Shown: positions 1 through 11,379, counted from the stretch's first letter. The stretch: 64,000 nucleotides of DNA from Ceratotherium simum simum (GCF_000283155.1 NW_004454217.1:2820379-2884378); one strand, 5' to 3'. Numbers and translations are program-made. The notes: a model not told the origin generated them from the letters alone.

Positions 1-940
1 TCCAAATGGTATGTCTCAATTGGGGCTAATTCATATAAATACCCTTAATAACACTGATTATGTTCAAGAAGGAGCACCTTCATGAAATGAGAATGTTATC
101 AATCCCTTTTGGCTTGTCAGTGAAGGAGAAAGATACCTGGTCAAAGAGGTGGCTCGAGTGACTTTTAGAAGGGGAAGGATAAGTTAACAGATACAAAAGT
201 AAATGTTTATGGTTGCCTTTGTGATAACAGAAAGCTTTTCCCCACATCTCATCACTGCATGCAGCATAGGTGGCTAATTGAATGCCTGCTCATCTTCAGC
301 TTTCTGTTCTCTACCTCAGCACCAAGCCAGAGGAGGTGCTCCATGCGTATCCATCGCCATTAATGACGGCTGGTTTCCATCAGTCAGAATTTTTACATAA
401 TTTCACTTGCACAAATAATTTCCTCATGTTTTAATAGTATGTAAAATGTTTGCCTCCCACTTCAGTGATTTTAAAAAATAATTTTAAAGCCCACTCACTT
501 GACCCGTGGAGTTTAAACTTAAGAATTTCTTCTTACAGATTTCATTATTGGGCTTTTGTTGACAGAAGATTAGAGGAGTTTTTATGCTTGGCGAACTTCA
601 TTTCAAATGCGTTTAATTACAAGAAAATGACTTTTGGTTTATCCCAATGCTAAGTATGCTTGGGAAACCAAGGAAACTGATAGAGGAGGAAGAGGTAAAA
701 TACAAAGTCTGTCACACAGTAGCCCCTTGGGAAATCAAGGTGAGCTAAAATTGGAAACTGCACGGAGTCTGTGTGAGCACTGTGGGTTTGTAACACTTGA
801 TTTGGGAGGCTGCTTCCAAAGTAAATTTGAGAAAATAGAATTTCCATAAGGACTTCTAAAATCAAAGAGGAAGGATAGAAATTATAAGCATAGTTTATCC
901 TCATTCTTTCCTATAACAATTTAGAGAATCTCCTTCTCCT
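1..940. other. Unassigned non-coding sequence
   Basis: I recognise no repeat family, exon or RNA gene here. Short open frames occur on both strands around 450-904, but they overlap one another, resemble nothing I know and have AT-rich third positions typical of chance frames. Confidence 0.5.
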
Positions 941-989
941 AGGAGGTCTATCAGTATTTTTTACATTTTGGCAACTTGCCAGATTTTGC

Positions 990-1240
990 AGTGTTTCATT
1001 GTTGGGATGGTGGGCAAAAAGAGGCCCAAAATAAGTAGAATAATGTACAAGAAGGAGTGTTAAATTACAGATATAGAGAAAGTAACATGGAGACATAGAG
1101 GACAGAGAAAATGAATTCTTGCTGGAGAGATCAGACAAGTTTTCATGAAGAGGGTGTTTGAGCAGAGCATGGAAGGGTTGGTGGAAATTTTGCAGGTTAA
1201 GATGGGTGTGAATCAGCTCTGTATGAGGCAAGTACAGGTC
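990..1240 (-). repeat. LINE2 internal fragment (antisense)
   Basis: Read on the plus strand, the stretch around 1130-1200 follows the antisense LINE2 3' region: a tract reading roughly 'tcatgaagagggtgtttgag' continued by 'gcatggaagg'. The copy is old and gapped. An LTR-like piece and the LINE2 3' end at 1597-1715 follow in the same orientation, so both LINE2 pieces may come from one copy. The family is inferred from memory of the consensus. Confidence 0.5.
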
Positions 1241-1334
1241 TACCACATGACAGCCATCAATCCAACTGGACTAATAGCTTAAATTTTTTGTCTCATCCTC
1301 TCTTTACATCATTTATTTAGTTACATTTCAGCTT

Positions 1335-1470
1335 CTCTAATCAGGAGGTGGAATCTATGTTCTTGCACCTTATTTTTGAGTTTGGCCGCATAACTCACTT
1401 TGACCAATTGTTAGCAGATGTCACATAAAAAGGGCCTGAGAAAGTATGTGTCTGTTTCTGGAGCAATAAG
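1335..1470 (+). repeat. MaLR (MLT1-like) LTR fragment
   Basis: The segment has the word order of the central part of MLT1-type LTRs: a 'ggaggtggaatctatg' block, then 'ctttgaccaatt', then a 'cacataaaaagggcctg' block. Neither LTR end is visible, so this is a fragment lying between two antisense LINE2 pieces. It is highly diverged and the subfamily cannot be named. Confidence 0.4.
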
Positions 1471-1596
1471 ATAGATATTGTTTGTCAATATCTGTTTCCA
1501 ATAATTACATTTTGGTTTTATATTTGTCTATCCATTCTTGCATCCAGTTGGTTTGAGTTTTCGGTCAGCTTGAGGGGTATGAATAAAAATCAGTAT

Positions 1597-1715
1597 ATTA
1601 ATTAATTCATTCAAAGTTTGTAAGCACCTACTTAGGTCAAGGCACTATTTTAGGTGCTGTGGACACAGCAACGAGCAAAGCAAAGTCTCTATCTCCATTG
1701 ATTTTACAATGATGA
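1597..1715 (-). repeat. LINE2 3' end (antisense)
   Basis: The plus strand reads as the complement of the LINE2 3' terminus: 'attcattcaaagtttgtaag', then 'cacctacttaggtcaaggca', then a 'gacacagcaacgagcaaag' tract. This is the usual 3' signature of LINE2 and marks the end of an antisense copy. Confidence 0.6.
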
Positions 1716-1879
1716 GAAACTTGCCTTAGAGTGGTTATTATCTTGTTAAGCAGAGAAGAAAAACCATATTTGAAATAACCAAAGTCACAAATGAATGTAA
1801 AGGATCCAGGAAGTCTGTGCTCTCTTGCAGTCTGCAGTCTATACTTTTTCATCTATTAATTTAAGTGTGTACAATAGAG

Positions 1880-1980
1880 CAGTGCTCCTCAAACGTTAAC
1901 ATGCATACAAATCAGGAAGTCTTGGAAAGAGCACCAGATTCTACATTTCTAACAAGCTCCCAGGTGATGGCCATGCCTGA
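1880..1980 (+). repeat. MER5-like hAT element fragment
   Basis: It starts with a tract close to 'cagtgctcctcaaacgttaa', the standard MER5 terminus with substitutions. It continues through 'atttctaacaagctcccagg' and 'tgatg', the typical distal part of MER5A. The middle is shortened relative to the usual length of about 190 bp. MER5 is a non-autonomous hAT-Charlie element with no coding capacity. Confidence 0.55.
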
Positions 1981-2264
1981 GACAGGATGATTTATTAGGC
2001 TTTTTCAAGTTTTTGTTTTAAACGTAACCAAAAATATATAGTTGCAAAATTAAATTCATGCAACAGACCCACATTCTTCACACTTGCATCACAGGCTGTT
2101 ATAGATTTTCAAACTTATTTTCAAGATTCTGAGTTATTAAAATGTATGTCTCATTATTGATGATGATCTAACCAAAAGAAAAATGTGGTACCTGATGATC
2201 ACCTTACAATCAAATATTTTCAGGTGTTATCAATGCCCCTGTTTCCTATGACCCCACAATTTAT

Positions 2265-2757
2265 ATCTAAAGCCTAGACTTTTCCATTAACCTTCATACC
2301 TCAGCTTTTGCTCACATTGATCTGTTCTCATAGGAAGAGGCCTGAAGTACCCTCACAAAACATAATCCAGAGCACGTCATTTCTCTGCTCATAACTCTCC
2401 AAGGTCTTCCCATTTCACTCATCGTTACCTACAGAACATTGCATCATCTCGTCTCCTCTCTCTCTTTCACTTCATCTCCCACTACTCTCCCCTTGCTCAC
2501 TCTGTGGTGGTGTTTCTGTTATAACTCAAGCAATGGCAGGCACAGTCTGCCTCAGCCCCCTCAACTCCTCTTCTTCTTCCCCACACAGCTCGCTCTCTTT
2601 CCTCCTTTGGATCCTGGCTCAAAGGTCACCTTTGAGGCCTCCCCTTGACCACCCTATATAAATTTACAACTACCTTTCCCCAACACTCCTTATCCCTCAT
2701 CACCACTTTATTTTTCTTTAAGACAGTCATCACCTTATATTATACTACACTTAATTA
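2265..2757 (+). repeat. LINE2 3' region (sense), left part of a split copy
   Basis: The pyrimidine-rich sequence follows the LINE2 3' segment in sense: 'cttcccatttcactcatcg', the 'ccactactctccccttgctc' block, 'ctcaaaggtcacctttgagg', and then 'ccttgaccaccctat'. An ERE interrupts it at 2773, and the copy resumes at 3022. Short open frames here (for example 2439-2648) are products of the pyrimidine-rich LINE2 sequence. Confidence 0.7.
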
Positions 2758-2776
2758 ATTAATTAATTAATTAATT
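2750..2776. repeat. (AATT)n microsatellite in a SINE tail
   Basis: About five AATT units lie between the left target-site copy (2741-2756) and the poly-T of the antisense ERE. In the SINE's own orientation this is a 3' tail extended by a tetranucleotide. The target site itself ends in TTAATT, so the expansion probably grew from the junction. Confidence 0.85.
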
Positions 2777-3020
2777 TTTTTTGGTGAGGAAGATTAGCCC
2801 TGAGCTAACTTCTGTTGCCACTCCTCCTCTTTTTGCTGAGGAAGATTGGCCCTTGGCTAACAACCATGCCCATCTTCCTCTACTTTATATGTGGGATGCC
2901 TGCCACTGCATGGCTTGATAAGTGATGCGTAAGTCCGTGCCCGGGATCCAAACCTCTGAACCCCAGGCCACCAAAGTGGAGTGTGAACTTAACCACTACA
3001 CCACCAGGCCGGGCCGGCCC
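2773..3020 (-). mobile_element. ERE SINE (two-module tail), inserted in LINE2
   Basis: This antisense copy starts with poly-T and ends with the complement of the tRNA-like head (ending 'gggccggccc' at 3020). The tail holds two copies of the 'gaggaagatt...agctaac' module, near 2786 and 2837. The target-site duplication is 16 bp with one mismatch (2741-2756 and 3022-3037). It splits a LINE2 copy, so it inserted later. EREs are non-autonomous retroposons thought to be mobilised by L1. Confidence 0.95.
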
Positions 3021-3021
3021 A

Positions 3022-3170
3022 TATACCACACTTAATTTTGAGTTTAGTGTTTAATATCTGCTATCCTACAGAAAGTAAGCCCTGCAAAAGTCAGAATTTT
3101 AGTCTGTTTTTCTTCATTTTTTTTCCCCCTCAGCTCCAAGAAATACTGCTTAACATATAGGAGTTTTAAA
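3022..3170 (+). repeat. LINE2 3' region (sense), right part of a split copy
   Basis: After the ERE the LINE2 sequence resumes at the duplicated target. It runs through 'ctacagaaagtaagccctgc', matching the 'tagaatgtaagctcc' part of the family, to 'acatataggag' and 'aaataaatgtg' near the LINE2 3' end. With 2265-2757 this makes one element. Confidence 0.6.
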
Positions 3171-3174
3171 ATAA

Positions 3175-3250
3175 ATGTGTATATATCTTATGTATGTATA
3201 TACATATATGTATGTATGCACATATATATTATATAAATGAATATATAAAT
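3175..3250. repeat. TA/TG-rich low-complexity repeat
   Basis: An irregular alternation of TATA, TATG and CATA words, including 'atgtatgtatatacatatat', follows directly on the LINE2 3' end. It probably arose from the LINE2 tail. It is interrupted, so length polymorphism may be modest. Confidence 0.8.
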
Positions 3251-3259
3251 GACCACTTT

Positions 3260-6140
3260 CTCAAACAAAACAACAATAAAAATTATTTGACTTGATGCCA
3301 AGATATGCCATTGGTCTCCATCTTTTTTGCATATATTTAAATTTTTGGTATTGCCTTAATGTTCTTTAGTATCTTTGTACCTTTGTGCATCAGTAGATAG
3401 GCGTCCTTAAGAGAGGATTCTGATAATCTTACATCCATATCTGTGACCTGCTACCAAAGCAGCATTACTGGATTCAACTCTGACATATTCTTTCTTTCAG
3501 AACTGGTTATCAAATAGTTTTTGAGAGAGCTAAATTGTTTAACATTTTAAATTCTTTGTCAGGTCATTTTTTCTTTTCTCTTGTTTTAAAACTTTCCACC
3601 TTCTGTGGAGCTGGCAATTAATCATCTCAGGTTTGCTGGCAGGAGACTGACTGTTTGGCTCCTTTATAGAATATACCTTATGTTTCTCCCTTATTCTTCT
3701 CCATTGCTTTGGGATTTCTCTTTTCTTTTTTCTTCCATGTGTCTGTGTATATGTTCCTTTAAAGGAGGAAGAGATTGTTTTAAGTCATTGGAACGAGCCA
3801 AAGTGGGAGGAATCATCTTCTGGTGACTTCTCCTAGCCAGAGACTAGGCTAGCTTGTTAAAATTGTCATTTGGGGAAAAAATATCCCTCCTTCTATTTGT
3901 TTCCACCACTCAGTGTGTGTAGGTGGGTGGGGGAGGGGGAATTAACTAGAGAAGAACTGTTTTCAGCACAAATCTTGTTCCTAGAACAAATATTATTAGG
4001 AAATTGTTTCTCCTTAAGTCAGCAAAGAATTTCTAATGTAGTTTCCAAAACTAATTGACTTGATGAGATCTGATTATTTTTCACGATGTGCCAGATTTCT
4101 AGTCCTTACCATCTGCTCAGCCAATTGGTAGCAAGTAAAAATATAGTTGTGAAGACAAATACTAATACTGATTAATTAACCTCCAGGCAAGGGCCTTGAG
4201 ACCTTATGACTTCTTTCTATTCTTAGATCTAAAGCCATAGCCCTTTTGTACATGACTATCATCAGAGAGTTGAAATTCTTCACTCTTTCCTGCTCCAAAG
4301 AGGGCCTGAAAGAGTTGCAATGGAAAGACTAATTTAAGCTTAATATTTCTACCAGATTTACTGGAAGAACCTAGAAAATAATTTAATTTCACATAGTTCT
4401 GTAATTAGGATGATAGGAAAATCCTTTTTATTCCACAAAGAATTGGCATCTCTTTCCTTTATCTCTTCCTTTATCAGAACTAAAATTATGTAACAGAGAG
4501 AACTAAAGATTTGAGGAAAATACATTGACCCTGCTGAATATCAAGTCCATTTAGTTATTCATTTATTGCTTTACTTATTGTCCAGAGAACAGGAAACAAA
4601 TCACCTATGTACCATAGTGACCAAATATCTGGGTGATTTGATAAAGGACAGAGATATTTCATTTGCTCCTATTTTGTAAAATAGGTCAGCTCAGTGTGGT
4701 TGCTTATCTAAAATTTTGTCACAGCATGGTAGAATGTCTCTTAGCACATGTTCACTGCTCCCTATATTGAGACATATTTCTCCTTAATCTCCTGCAAGAT
4801 TTGTTTATCAAGCTTACTGTAACTTTTAGTTCTGATTATGTTTCTCTTTTGTCGGTCCTTTTTATATATATATATTTCTTTTCCTTCTAAATTGCAGAAC
4901 CCAGGTTTGTCCTACCTTATAAATTCAATTCACTCACAAGGCAGTAAATATTTCTTGAATTGAAACTCACTCAGTTTTTGTCACATAGATTAGGTTTCAT
5001 AGTTACTCTTCTAAGAATGCCCAGAATCACACAATAGCCAAGTTATATGGCATCTTACATAATTTACGTCAACAAATTTTGAGGAATTTGCAGTTAAGAT
5101 CATTTACGTAAGTACTTGCTAAAAGTCATAAAACTATTTAGTTATTTAAGATAGCATGAAACAAAACTTTCAGTACCATTGTTATTGGAAGAGAGTTGTC
5201 GCCTTTGAAGCTGAATTCAGTGCTCTCCCTTAGATTAGAAATTGAAGATATGAATTACATTTTAAGAGATTTTATCACAAGAAAAATTACAGCCTTTAGA
5301 AAATCTGGTACTTAAAACAATTGCCTTTGTTTCTCAAGTGTGGAAGAAGAATTTTTGTGTGTAGACACTAAACTATTAAAAAAAGGAAACCATTTTCAAT
5401 TCATAATTTAGTAATGGAAGTAATCAACAATTTATAATATCAGTGCTAAATTTCTACAACATAATTACTTATTCCAATGCATTCGTCATGAAATATCACA
5501 TCAATACTATCTCTGCATGTTCAAGCACCTAAATTAAAGAAGCAATTTGGTAAACTGCAATTTTGGTTCAATCTCACATCAGATGACTCAGAGTAAACAG
5601 TAAGCACCTGGAGAAGAGGAGCAGATGTAAAAGCCTCTTTTTGTCCCAAAGATCCCAGCATAGTTGAATGAGACTATTATTTCTTAGGATTCATGTAGGA
5701 GATTCCTTCATCTTGCCATGGAGAGGGGCACTGGGAACCTTAAATATTATTTTAATGGTATTTTTATTATTTGTTAATATTATTTCCACAAAATCATATG
5801 AACTCCTTAAAAATTTTTTTGATCAACTATACATGGCATCAATGGAGAAATGGTTCAACAATGGTATAGAGTAGAATATTGTTACTAAGTATAAAATAGC
5901 TCTTTCAGGATTAGGATGGAAAGCTCAGTGAAAAAGATACAATATTGCAAAATGACAGAATATGACCTATTAATGAAAAGATTTCTCACTTGTTACAGCA
6001 CCTCATTCAGAAGGCAGAGTAAATAAACACTCTAGGACAAAAATAGACAGCTTTTCTGAAGTAGACCCACTGAACTCTTAGTAGAGTACAGAAGGATGCC
6101 ATGGGATGGTATAGAAAGGGTGCAAGTTGACATTTTCTTT
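3260..6140. other. Unassigned AT-rich non-coding sequence
   Basis: Nearly 3 kb in which I recognise no repeat, exon or RNA gene. Frames such as 3605-3826, 4204-4392 and 5668-5874 are under 75 codons, lack family resemblance and look random. A short TA run lies near 4864-4877. Confidence 0.5.
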
Positions 6141-6170
6141 TTAGATCTGTGTCATTTATCTCCCCCCCCA

Positions 6171-6418
6171 TTTTTTTTTTTTTTTGAGGAAGATTAGCCC
6201 TGAGCTAACATCTGTTGCCAATCCTCCTCTTTTTTGCTGACGAAGATTGGCCCTGGGCTAACATTCATGCCCATCTTCCGCTGCTTTATGTGTGACGCCA
6301 CCACAGTGTGGCTTTTGATAAGCGGTGCGTAGGTCCTCACCCGGGATCCGAACCAGCGAATCTCGGGCCGCTGAACCAGAGTGCGCCAACTTAACTGCTG
6401 CACCACTGGGCTGGCCCC
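6171..6418 (-). mobile_element. ERE SINE (two-module tail)
   Basis: Antisense ERE with a 15-base poly-T, two copies of the 'gaggaagatt...agctaaca' module and a head whose complement ends 'ctgggctggcccc'. The complement of a B-box is visible as 'ggatccgaacc' at about 6344. The target duplication is 17 bp with two mismatches (6142-6158 and 6419-6435). A C-rich stretch (6159-6170) lies between the left duplication and the poly-T, which makes the 3' tail unusual. Confidence 0.95.
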
Positions 6419-6509
6419 TAAATCTGTATCATTTAAAGTGAAGAAAAACATATGAATTTGCTGAGTAATTAAAATTTCTTTAACATACTTTGAATCTTAT
6501 AATTATTCT

Positions 6510-7010
6510 CTTCTTCCCTTGCTACTCCTCCTCGGTAATTTAGATTATCATCATCTCTTACCCGATCTATTGCAATGTTTTCCACATGGCTGCCCTGCCT
6601 CCATGCTTTCTCCTTGCAGATATAGCCTCTACAGTGCTTGCTCATTTTGTTCCTTCCTCCTGGATTGCTTTACCAGGCCTCCCATCCCTAGCGCAGAACC
6701 CATTTCCTTTGGCACCTGTGAAACTGATGCTCATCTTTCATGATCCTATTCAATGTGTCTCTGATACTTCCCCCACCCGCAGCACAAAATCCACCCCTTC
6801 ATTCTACTTTTGTTGCACTTTGTACACATCTTCATTGCAGCTTGTTCAAGTTGAGTCATTTATCTTTTTCTATCAAGCTGAACATGAGCTTTTTAGGGAG
6901 AGTGAGTCATGATTTATTCATCTTTTGATGCCTAGCACTTAAATGAGATTAGTGCTTATCAATATTTGCTGGCTGGCTGGAACGACAGGTGGATGAATGA
7001 ACGAATGAAA
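6510..7010 (+). repeat. LINE2 3' region (sense)
   Basis: Sense LINE2 signature: 'ctccttgcagatatagcctc', 'ttcctcctggattgctttac', 'ctcatctttcatgatcctat', the 'tgttgcactttgtacacatc' block and a 3' end near 'gcctagcacttaaatgag' and 'gatgaatgaacgaatga'. Three overlapping open frames (6519-6928) are explained by the stop-poor pyrimidine strand of LINE2 and are not host exons. Confidence 0.65.
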
Positions 7011-7389
7011 GATTGATAGTCAGCTTTTGCTTAATAATAGAGTGACTACATTGGGGTTGGGGCACACCATGAGAAATGAGATCAAAGTATCTCGATCCTT
7101 ATCTGTAAATAAATTATGTCATGTAATACGAATCATAAAATCCAAAGCAAAGAGCTTGCCTAGCTTTAGAAGACTTATCCAATGTCACTGAACTCAAACA
7201 TATGACAAGAACTGGAAACCCAGGGCAGTGGTTTCTTGCTGAGGAGGCCTTTATTATTATATTATATACTTGTTAGTGTTTTAGTGGACAAAGAATGCAT
7301 ACTGTAACTGAAGAGGGTAAAAGTATTTAGACATTTCAGAAGCTGTATGAAATATCTCAAATTGGGAAAGGATTATGTATTTTGCCAAA

Positions 7390-7460
7390 TTATAATATTT
7401 TAGATTTTGAAAGGGCTTAGTAAGTCATCTAGTCCAATTCTCACACATTAATTATAAAGG
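7390..7460 (-). repeat. Ancient mammalian repeat, left part of a split copy
   Basis: The words 'gaaagggcttagtaagtcat' and 'ctagtccaattctcacac' match a widespread ancient mammalian repeat in which such a tract precedes 'gaggaaactgaggc'. That continuation appears only after the MIR, near 7685-7790 ('gagcagcctgaggttt'). The MIR may therefore have inserted into this older element. Family assignment is uncertain. Confidence 0.4.
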
Positions 7461-7664
7461 CAGCATCGCATAGTGGCTAAGCACATTGACGCTGGTTCAA
7501 TTCTCAGCTCTACCACTAAACATCTGAATGACGCTCGGCAATTTATTTTATTTTGTTGTATCTCAGTTCTTTTTTTAATCTCTAAAATTATGCTATTCAT
7601 AGAACCTGCCTCGTTGGGCTATTGTGAGGATTATAGTGTTAGGTTGTAAGTATCATATGAGTGT
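7461..7664 (+). repeat. MIR SINE (sense)
   Basis: It begins with the tRNA-like head 'gcatagtggctaagcacatt', then a 'ggttcaattctcagctctac' B-box region and 'ccactaaacatctgaatgac'. The 3' part runs through 'gaacctgcctcgttgggcta' and 'ttgtgaggatta'. This is a nearly full-length, diverged MIR, an ancient tRNA-derived SINE once mobilised by LINE2. Confidence 0.75.
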
Positions 7665-7679
7665 TTCCAATTTTTATCG

Positions 7680-7790
7680 CTTATGAGCAGCCTGAGGTTT
7701 AAAAAAGTTGAGTGAATTGTTCAAAATAATACAATAAGTTGTGTCTTAGGTAGGAGCCTAAGGCATTTCCTGAGTTTTTGTCCAGTGGTA
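7680..7790 (-). repeat. Ancient mammalian repeat, right part of a split copy
   Basis: This contains the decayed 'gcctgaggtttaaaaaagtt', 'gagtgaattgttcaaaa' and 'taggagcctaaggcatt' tracts expected to follow 7390-7460 in the same element. The continuity across the MIR is inferred. Confidence 0.35.
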
Positions 7791-8071
7791 TTTTAGTGTA
7801 GATACTTGTCATTTTCCTCCTATCTGTTATGTATGCAGTCATAAAACTTCATTTTAAAACTAGGGAACCATAAATTGCTATTAAAAACTAGTTTTACAGA
7901 TAAGATGCAACTAGAATTCCAAAATTTGATTTCTTGTTAGTGATTTGTTCTCATGCCCACTCTATAGATATAAGAAAACAAGACTATGAGCAATCAAATA
8001 ACAAATGTCAGGAGTAAAGCACTTTGGTATTGCTGCTTCAAGCAGAACCCATATTAAGATAAATGTTGTTT

Positions 8072-8258
8072 GGAGCTGGCCCCGTGGCCTAGTGGTTAAG
8101 TTCAGTGCACTCTGCTTCGGCGACCTGGGTTTGGATCCCAGGCGCGGACCTACACCACTTGTCCGCGGCCATGCTATGGTGATGACCCACATACAAAATA
8201 GGAGGAGGTTTGGCACAGATGTTAGCTCAGGGCAAATCTTCCTCAGCAAAAAAAAAAA
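8072..8258 (+). mobile_element. ERE SINE (single-module tail)
   Basis: Sense ERE. The head 'ggagctggccccgtggccta' carries an A-box-like tract, followed by a B-box-like 'ggtttggatccc' near 8129. The tail has one 'gatgttagctcagggc...cttcctcagc' module and then poly-A. The target duplication is weak ('tgttgttt' before, 'tattgttt' after). Open frames on both strands (7962-8277) are artefacts of the SINE. Confidence 0.93.
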
Positions 8259-8365
8259 TATATATATTGTTTTGTGAATCTTATTTCTGAGAATTTTTTA
8301 TTAACAATGCTCCCTCCCTTGGTATCTTGAATATATCAATGATAACAGAATCACTCTCTCTTTCT

Positions 8366-8383
8366 CACACACACACACACACA
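8366..8383. repeat. (CA)9 microsatellite
   Basis: Nine uninterrupted CA units follow a short TC-rich lead. It is short but long enough to vary between individuals. Confidence 0.9.
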
Positions 8384-8789
8384 GAGAATTCCAAGTTCTT
8401 CGTGTCCAAAATTTTAAATATTATGTACAAAACAAACTCTTATGCCATGAAGACCACTGCAAATACAATAGAAGTAAATAAGCCATCTTGAAGAGCACTG
8501 AAATGTTTAATGAGCCTACCTGTTATCCAACCAAATTGTATGAGAACCTCCTAAAATAAATTTAAAACAAATCACCTGGGAAGAAATCACAACTCCCAAA
8601 TAATGCAGGCCAAGTGTAAAATCCCCAAATATACTGTATTCTTATTTTTTTCAAAGGATACTAATCTGGATAAGTTGAGTTAGCAGGTAAATTAAACTCA
8701 TTAATTGGAAGGTGAATATTTCTGAGTTTCTACCATCTTATTTTCTGTCAGAAGAACAGCCATAACTTGTTTTAAAAATTCTACATATG

Positions 8790-8996
8790 GAGCCAGCTGT
8801 GGCTCAACCACATGATGGTCTAGTAGTTAAAGTTTGGTGCATCCCACTTCGGCGGCCAGGGGTTGTTTCCCCATTGTGGAACCACACCACCCGTCTGTCA
8901 GTTGCCATGCTGTGGCAGCGGCTCAAATAGAAGAACTGGAAGGACTTACAACTAGACTATATCACCATGTACTGGGGCTTTGGGGAGAAAAAAAAA
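8790..8996 (+). mobile_element. ERE SINE (alternative 'ctggggctttgggg' tail)
   Basis: This is a diverged sense ERE with an ERE head ('gagccagctgtggctcaacc' and 'tctagtagttaaagttt'). It carries the other 3' tail type, 'gaaggacttacaactagact' followed by 'tactggggctttggggag' and poly-A. The target duplication is 16 bp with one mismatch (8774-8789 and 8992-9007). The head has an insertion and the B-box is degraded, so it is older than the copy at 16610. Confidence 0.88.
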
Positions 8997-9130
8997 TTCT
9001 ATATATGAAATAATATTTGAATATTGTTATTTATGATATGATCAAAAGGCATACAATTTAGAGCATTCCATGTGAATGTACATAAGAGATATTGCTCACT
9101 TTCTTAGGAGAGCTTGAAGCTTTCATAATA

Positions 9131-9345
9131 CAGTGTTTTTAAGCTATAGAACCAGACTTGAAATTGAAAGACATGGGCTTAAACACATACACTGTCGTGT
9201 AGTAGCTATATGAATTCAAACATGTCTCAGTCTCATTTTCTCATCTAAATAGTGAGGGAAATTATATGTGATCTGCATACCTAGGAGATTTATTGTGAGA
9301 ATCAAGAAGTAAGCGCTTTGAGAAACTGGGTGTATATGAGCTATT
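9131..9345 (+). repeat. MIR SINE (sense)
   Basis: A diverged MIR: 'cagtgtttttaagctataga', then 'acatgggcttaaacacatac', then 'gtctcagtctcattttctca' ('cctcagtttcctcatctgt' in the family), then 'attgtgagaatcaagaagt' and 'gcgctttgagaa'. Order and spacing fit the family. Confidence 0.65.
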
Positions 9346-9349
9346 ACTA

Positions 9350-11370
9350 TCCTCACCTCTTCACCCAATATGATGCTTGGCATTACTGAGTTAGCAAAGA
9401 AATATAAGGTCCCTCAGAAATATCTAGTTCTTAAGTATAACTTGAGTTATTAAATGAGGATACCTTCACAATGGTATAATAATCTTATTCTCTGTGCTTC
9501 CCTTTAAGCTCTGACCATCCTTTGTGGGGTTTCCCATAGGTGGTGTCTCCTGTGCTCAGGAACAAGTCTGAACATCTTCTTCTATGTTAACTGCTCTTCA
9601 TGGTGCCCCACCATAGTCTTTACTGCCAAAATCCTCTATTGTAAATGCCAATGAGGTTATTCTCTCCTCTTGCCTTAAAGCCAACAATCCTTGAGGTACC
9701 CAAACGTTACTGAGCTTGCCACAAGAATCTGGAGGATGCCCTTCTCCCTAACTCTGCTCCCATTGTTTATCACCTTGGTCTCAAATCACCATGGATATTA
9801 TTTAGAATCTCAGAAAGTACTTCATAAAATAGTGGCTTCTTCAAGAAGCTGAAGTCTTTTGGGGTTTCAGATCAGTCAAAGAGGGTAGATAGGGACAGTT
9901 GCCATGCCATACTATGGTTCTATCCCTTTTCTTGCATTCCCAGTTACCTCTGCCCCAAAATAAATTCATACATAGATACATGAAGCAAGTTCTGAGATGA
10001 AGCAAATCCTGAGATGAAGATCGGTATGCGATGGATTTATTAAGTAAATGTTCCAAGCATAAAAGTGTAAGAGTATAAAAGAACCAAGAGAAGAAAAGGG
10101 AAGAAGCCAAGCAAAGGTTTTATTTCAGTTAAAGCCTCATTCTGATTCCACAGGGGAGCTCTAGGGCGTAAATTGTGCCTGTGTTTGTACTGGTTAAAAA
10201 GAAGGGAGGAGGGTTTTGTGCTCCTGCAGTAGTCACTCATTGGCTAGGAGCTGCCTCAGGGTGTTGTCAACCCCAAGGAACTTCTGAGTATGCAGGCAAA
10301 ATGGCTCCAGTAGTTGCGTAATGCTGCCCAGGTGTATGATGTTGGAAGCAAAAATACACAAACTAGGGAAGGGGCACTTATAGGGTTCACTGCATCATTT
10401 TGTAGGCTAAGAAAATTAAAGTTCCCATGTATACAACTCATTTAAATGTGTGCTTGGGAATAGGAGTGCTTCTTAACCCCACTTACACTGAAACCACAGC
10501 TCTGCCTCTGCTAGACACCCTGATAAACAAGAAGCAAGCAACCTAACTATGCTTTGATTCATAGGAAACTTCTATAGATATTACACTACTGGATTTTTGA
10601 ATTGTTGCTGTTGGCTAATAAAAGCCTCCTGGGATAGACTGATACTCGAGTTATTCTAGAAAATATAATGAACGGCACATGCATCCATTTAATTTTCCTT
10701 ATCTAACTTTCCTTCCATATTTGCTTACTATATAAGATAAATGTTCCTAATAGTATACTAAAAAAAAATCCATTTCTATTTATCATACTCACCGAGTGAT
10801 TATTATGTGGATGCAATTGATGCTTCACCATTTATTTTCAGTGAAAATAAGTGATAGTATCTCAGAACATTTAATGCTAAATGGTCTGGCATTTTCTTCA
10901 TTTCCTGGGGACCATTGAGGCATTAGTAAAGGAAACTACTGAATGGCTAACAGGCAATATGTTGGCCTTGAAGGATCAATTTTCAATTACTTAAGAATTT
11001 CTCCAGATGCTGATATCAGGTAAAATAAATATTCATAGCTAACTCTTAAACATAGACATTTAATAGAATGAGAATTTTTTTAGTGTAAGTTATCTAGTGC
11101 TGCTTGATTGGTTAAATCAGTCCTTTATATATTAAATACTGATCAGTACCTCAATTTTGTCATTTACATGATCTCTTTAAGTACTCATGACCTTTAGGTA
11201 AGACTCCATTTTAAAAATAAAACGTTTGATTTTCTGTTCATTTTAACTTTTTTTTTCTTAATAGGAGCTAGAAACTCTATTTAGTGAAGAATGTAGAGAA
11301 TCCTCCTGCATTTGGTGATTGCATGCCTACTCTCTAGATATGCAACACAAGATTCAACAAGAAACGTCTT
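9350..11370. other. Mostly unassigned; possible old antisense LTR at 9840-10440
   Basis: No exon or RNA gene is recognised. The part from 9840 to 10440 is richer in GC, holds several overlapping open frames on the minus strand, and has a 'gatttattaagtaaatgttc' tract that would be a polyadenylation region if read antisense. I could not find LTR ends or a TSD, so the LTR idea is only a suggestion. Confidence 0.3.
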
Positions 11371-11379
11371 ACCACATTA

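Noticed and set aside
6519..6928. Three overlapping plus-strand open frames
   Set aside because: All lie in a sense LINE2 copy and reflect the low stop density of its pyrimidine-rich strand.
9840..10440. Possible antisense LTR
   Set aside because: A 'tttatt' polyadenylation-like word and higher GC are suggestive, but no ends, target duplication or family match were found, so it is not called as an LTR.
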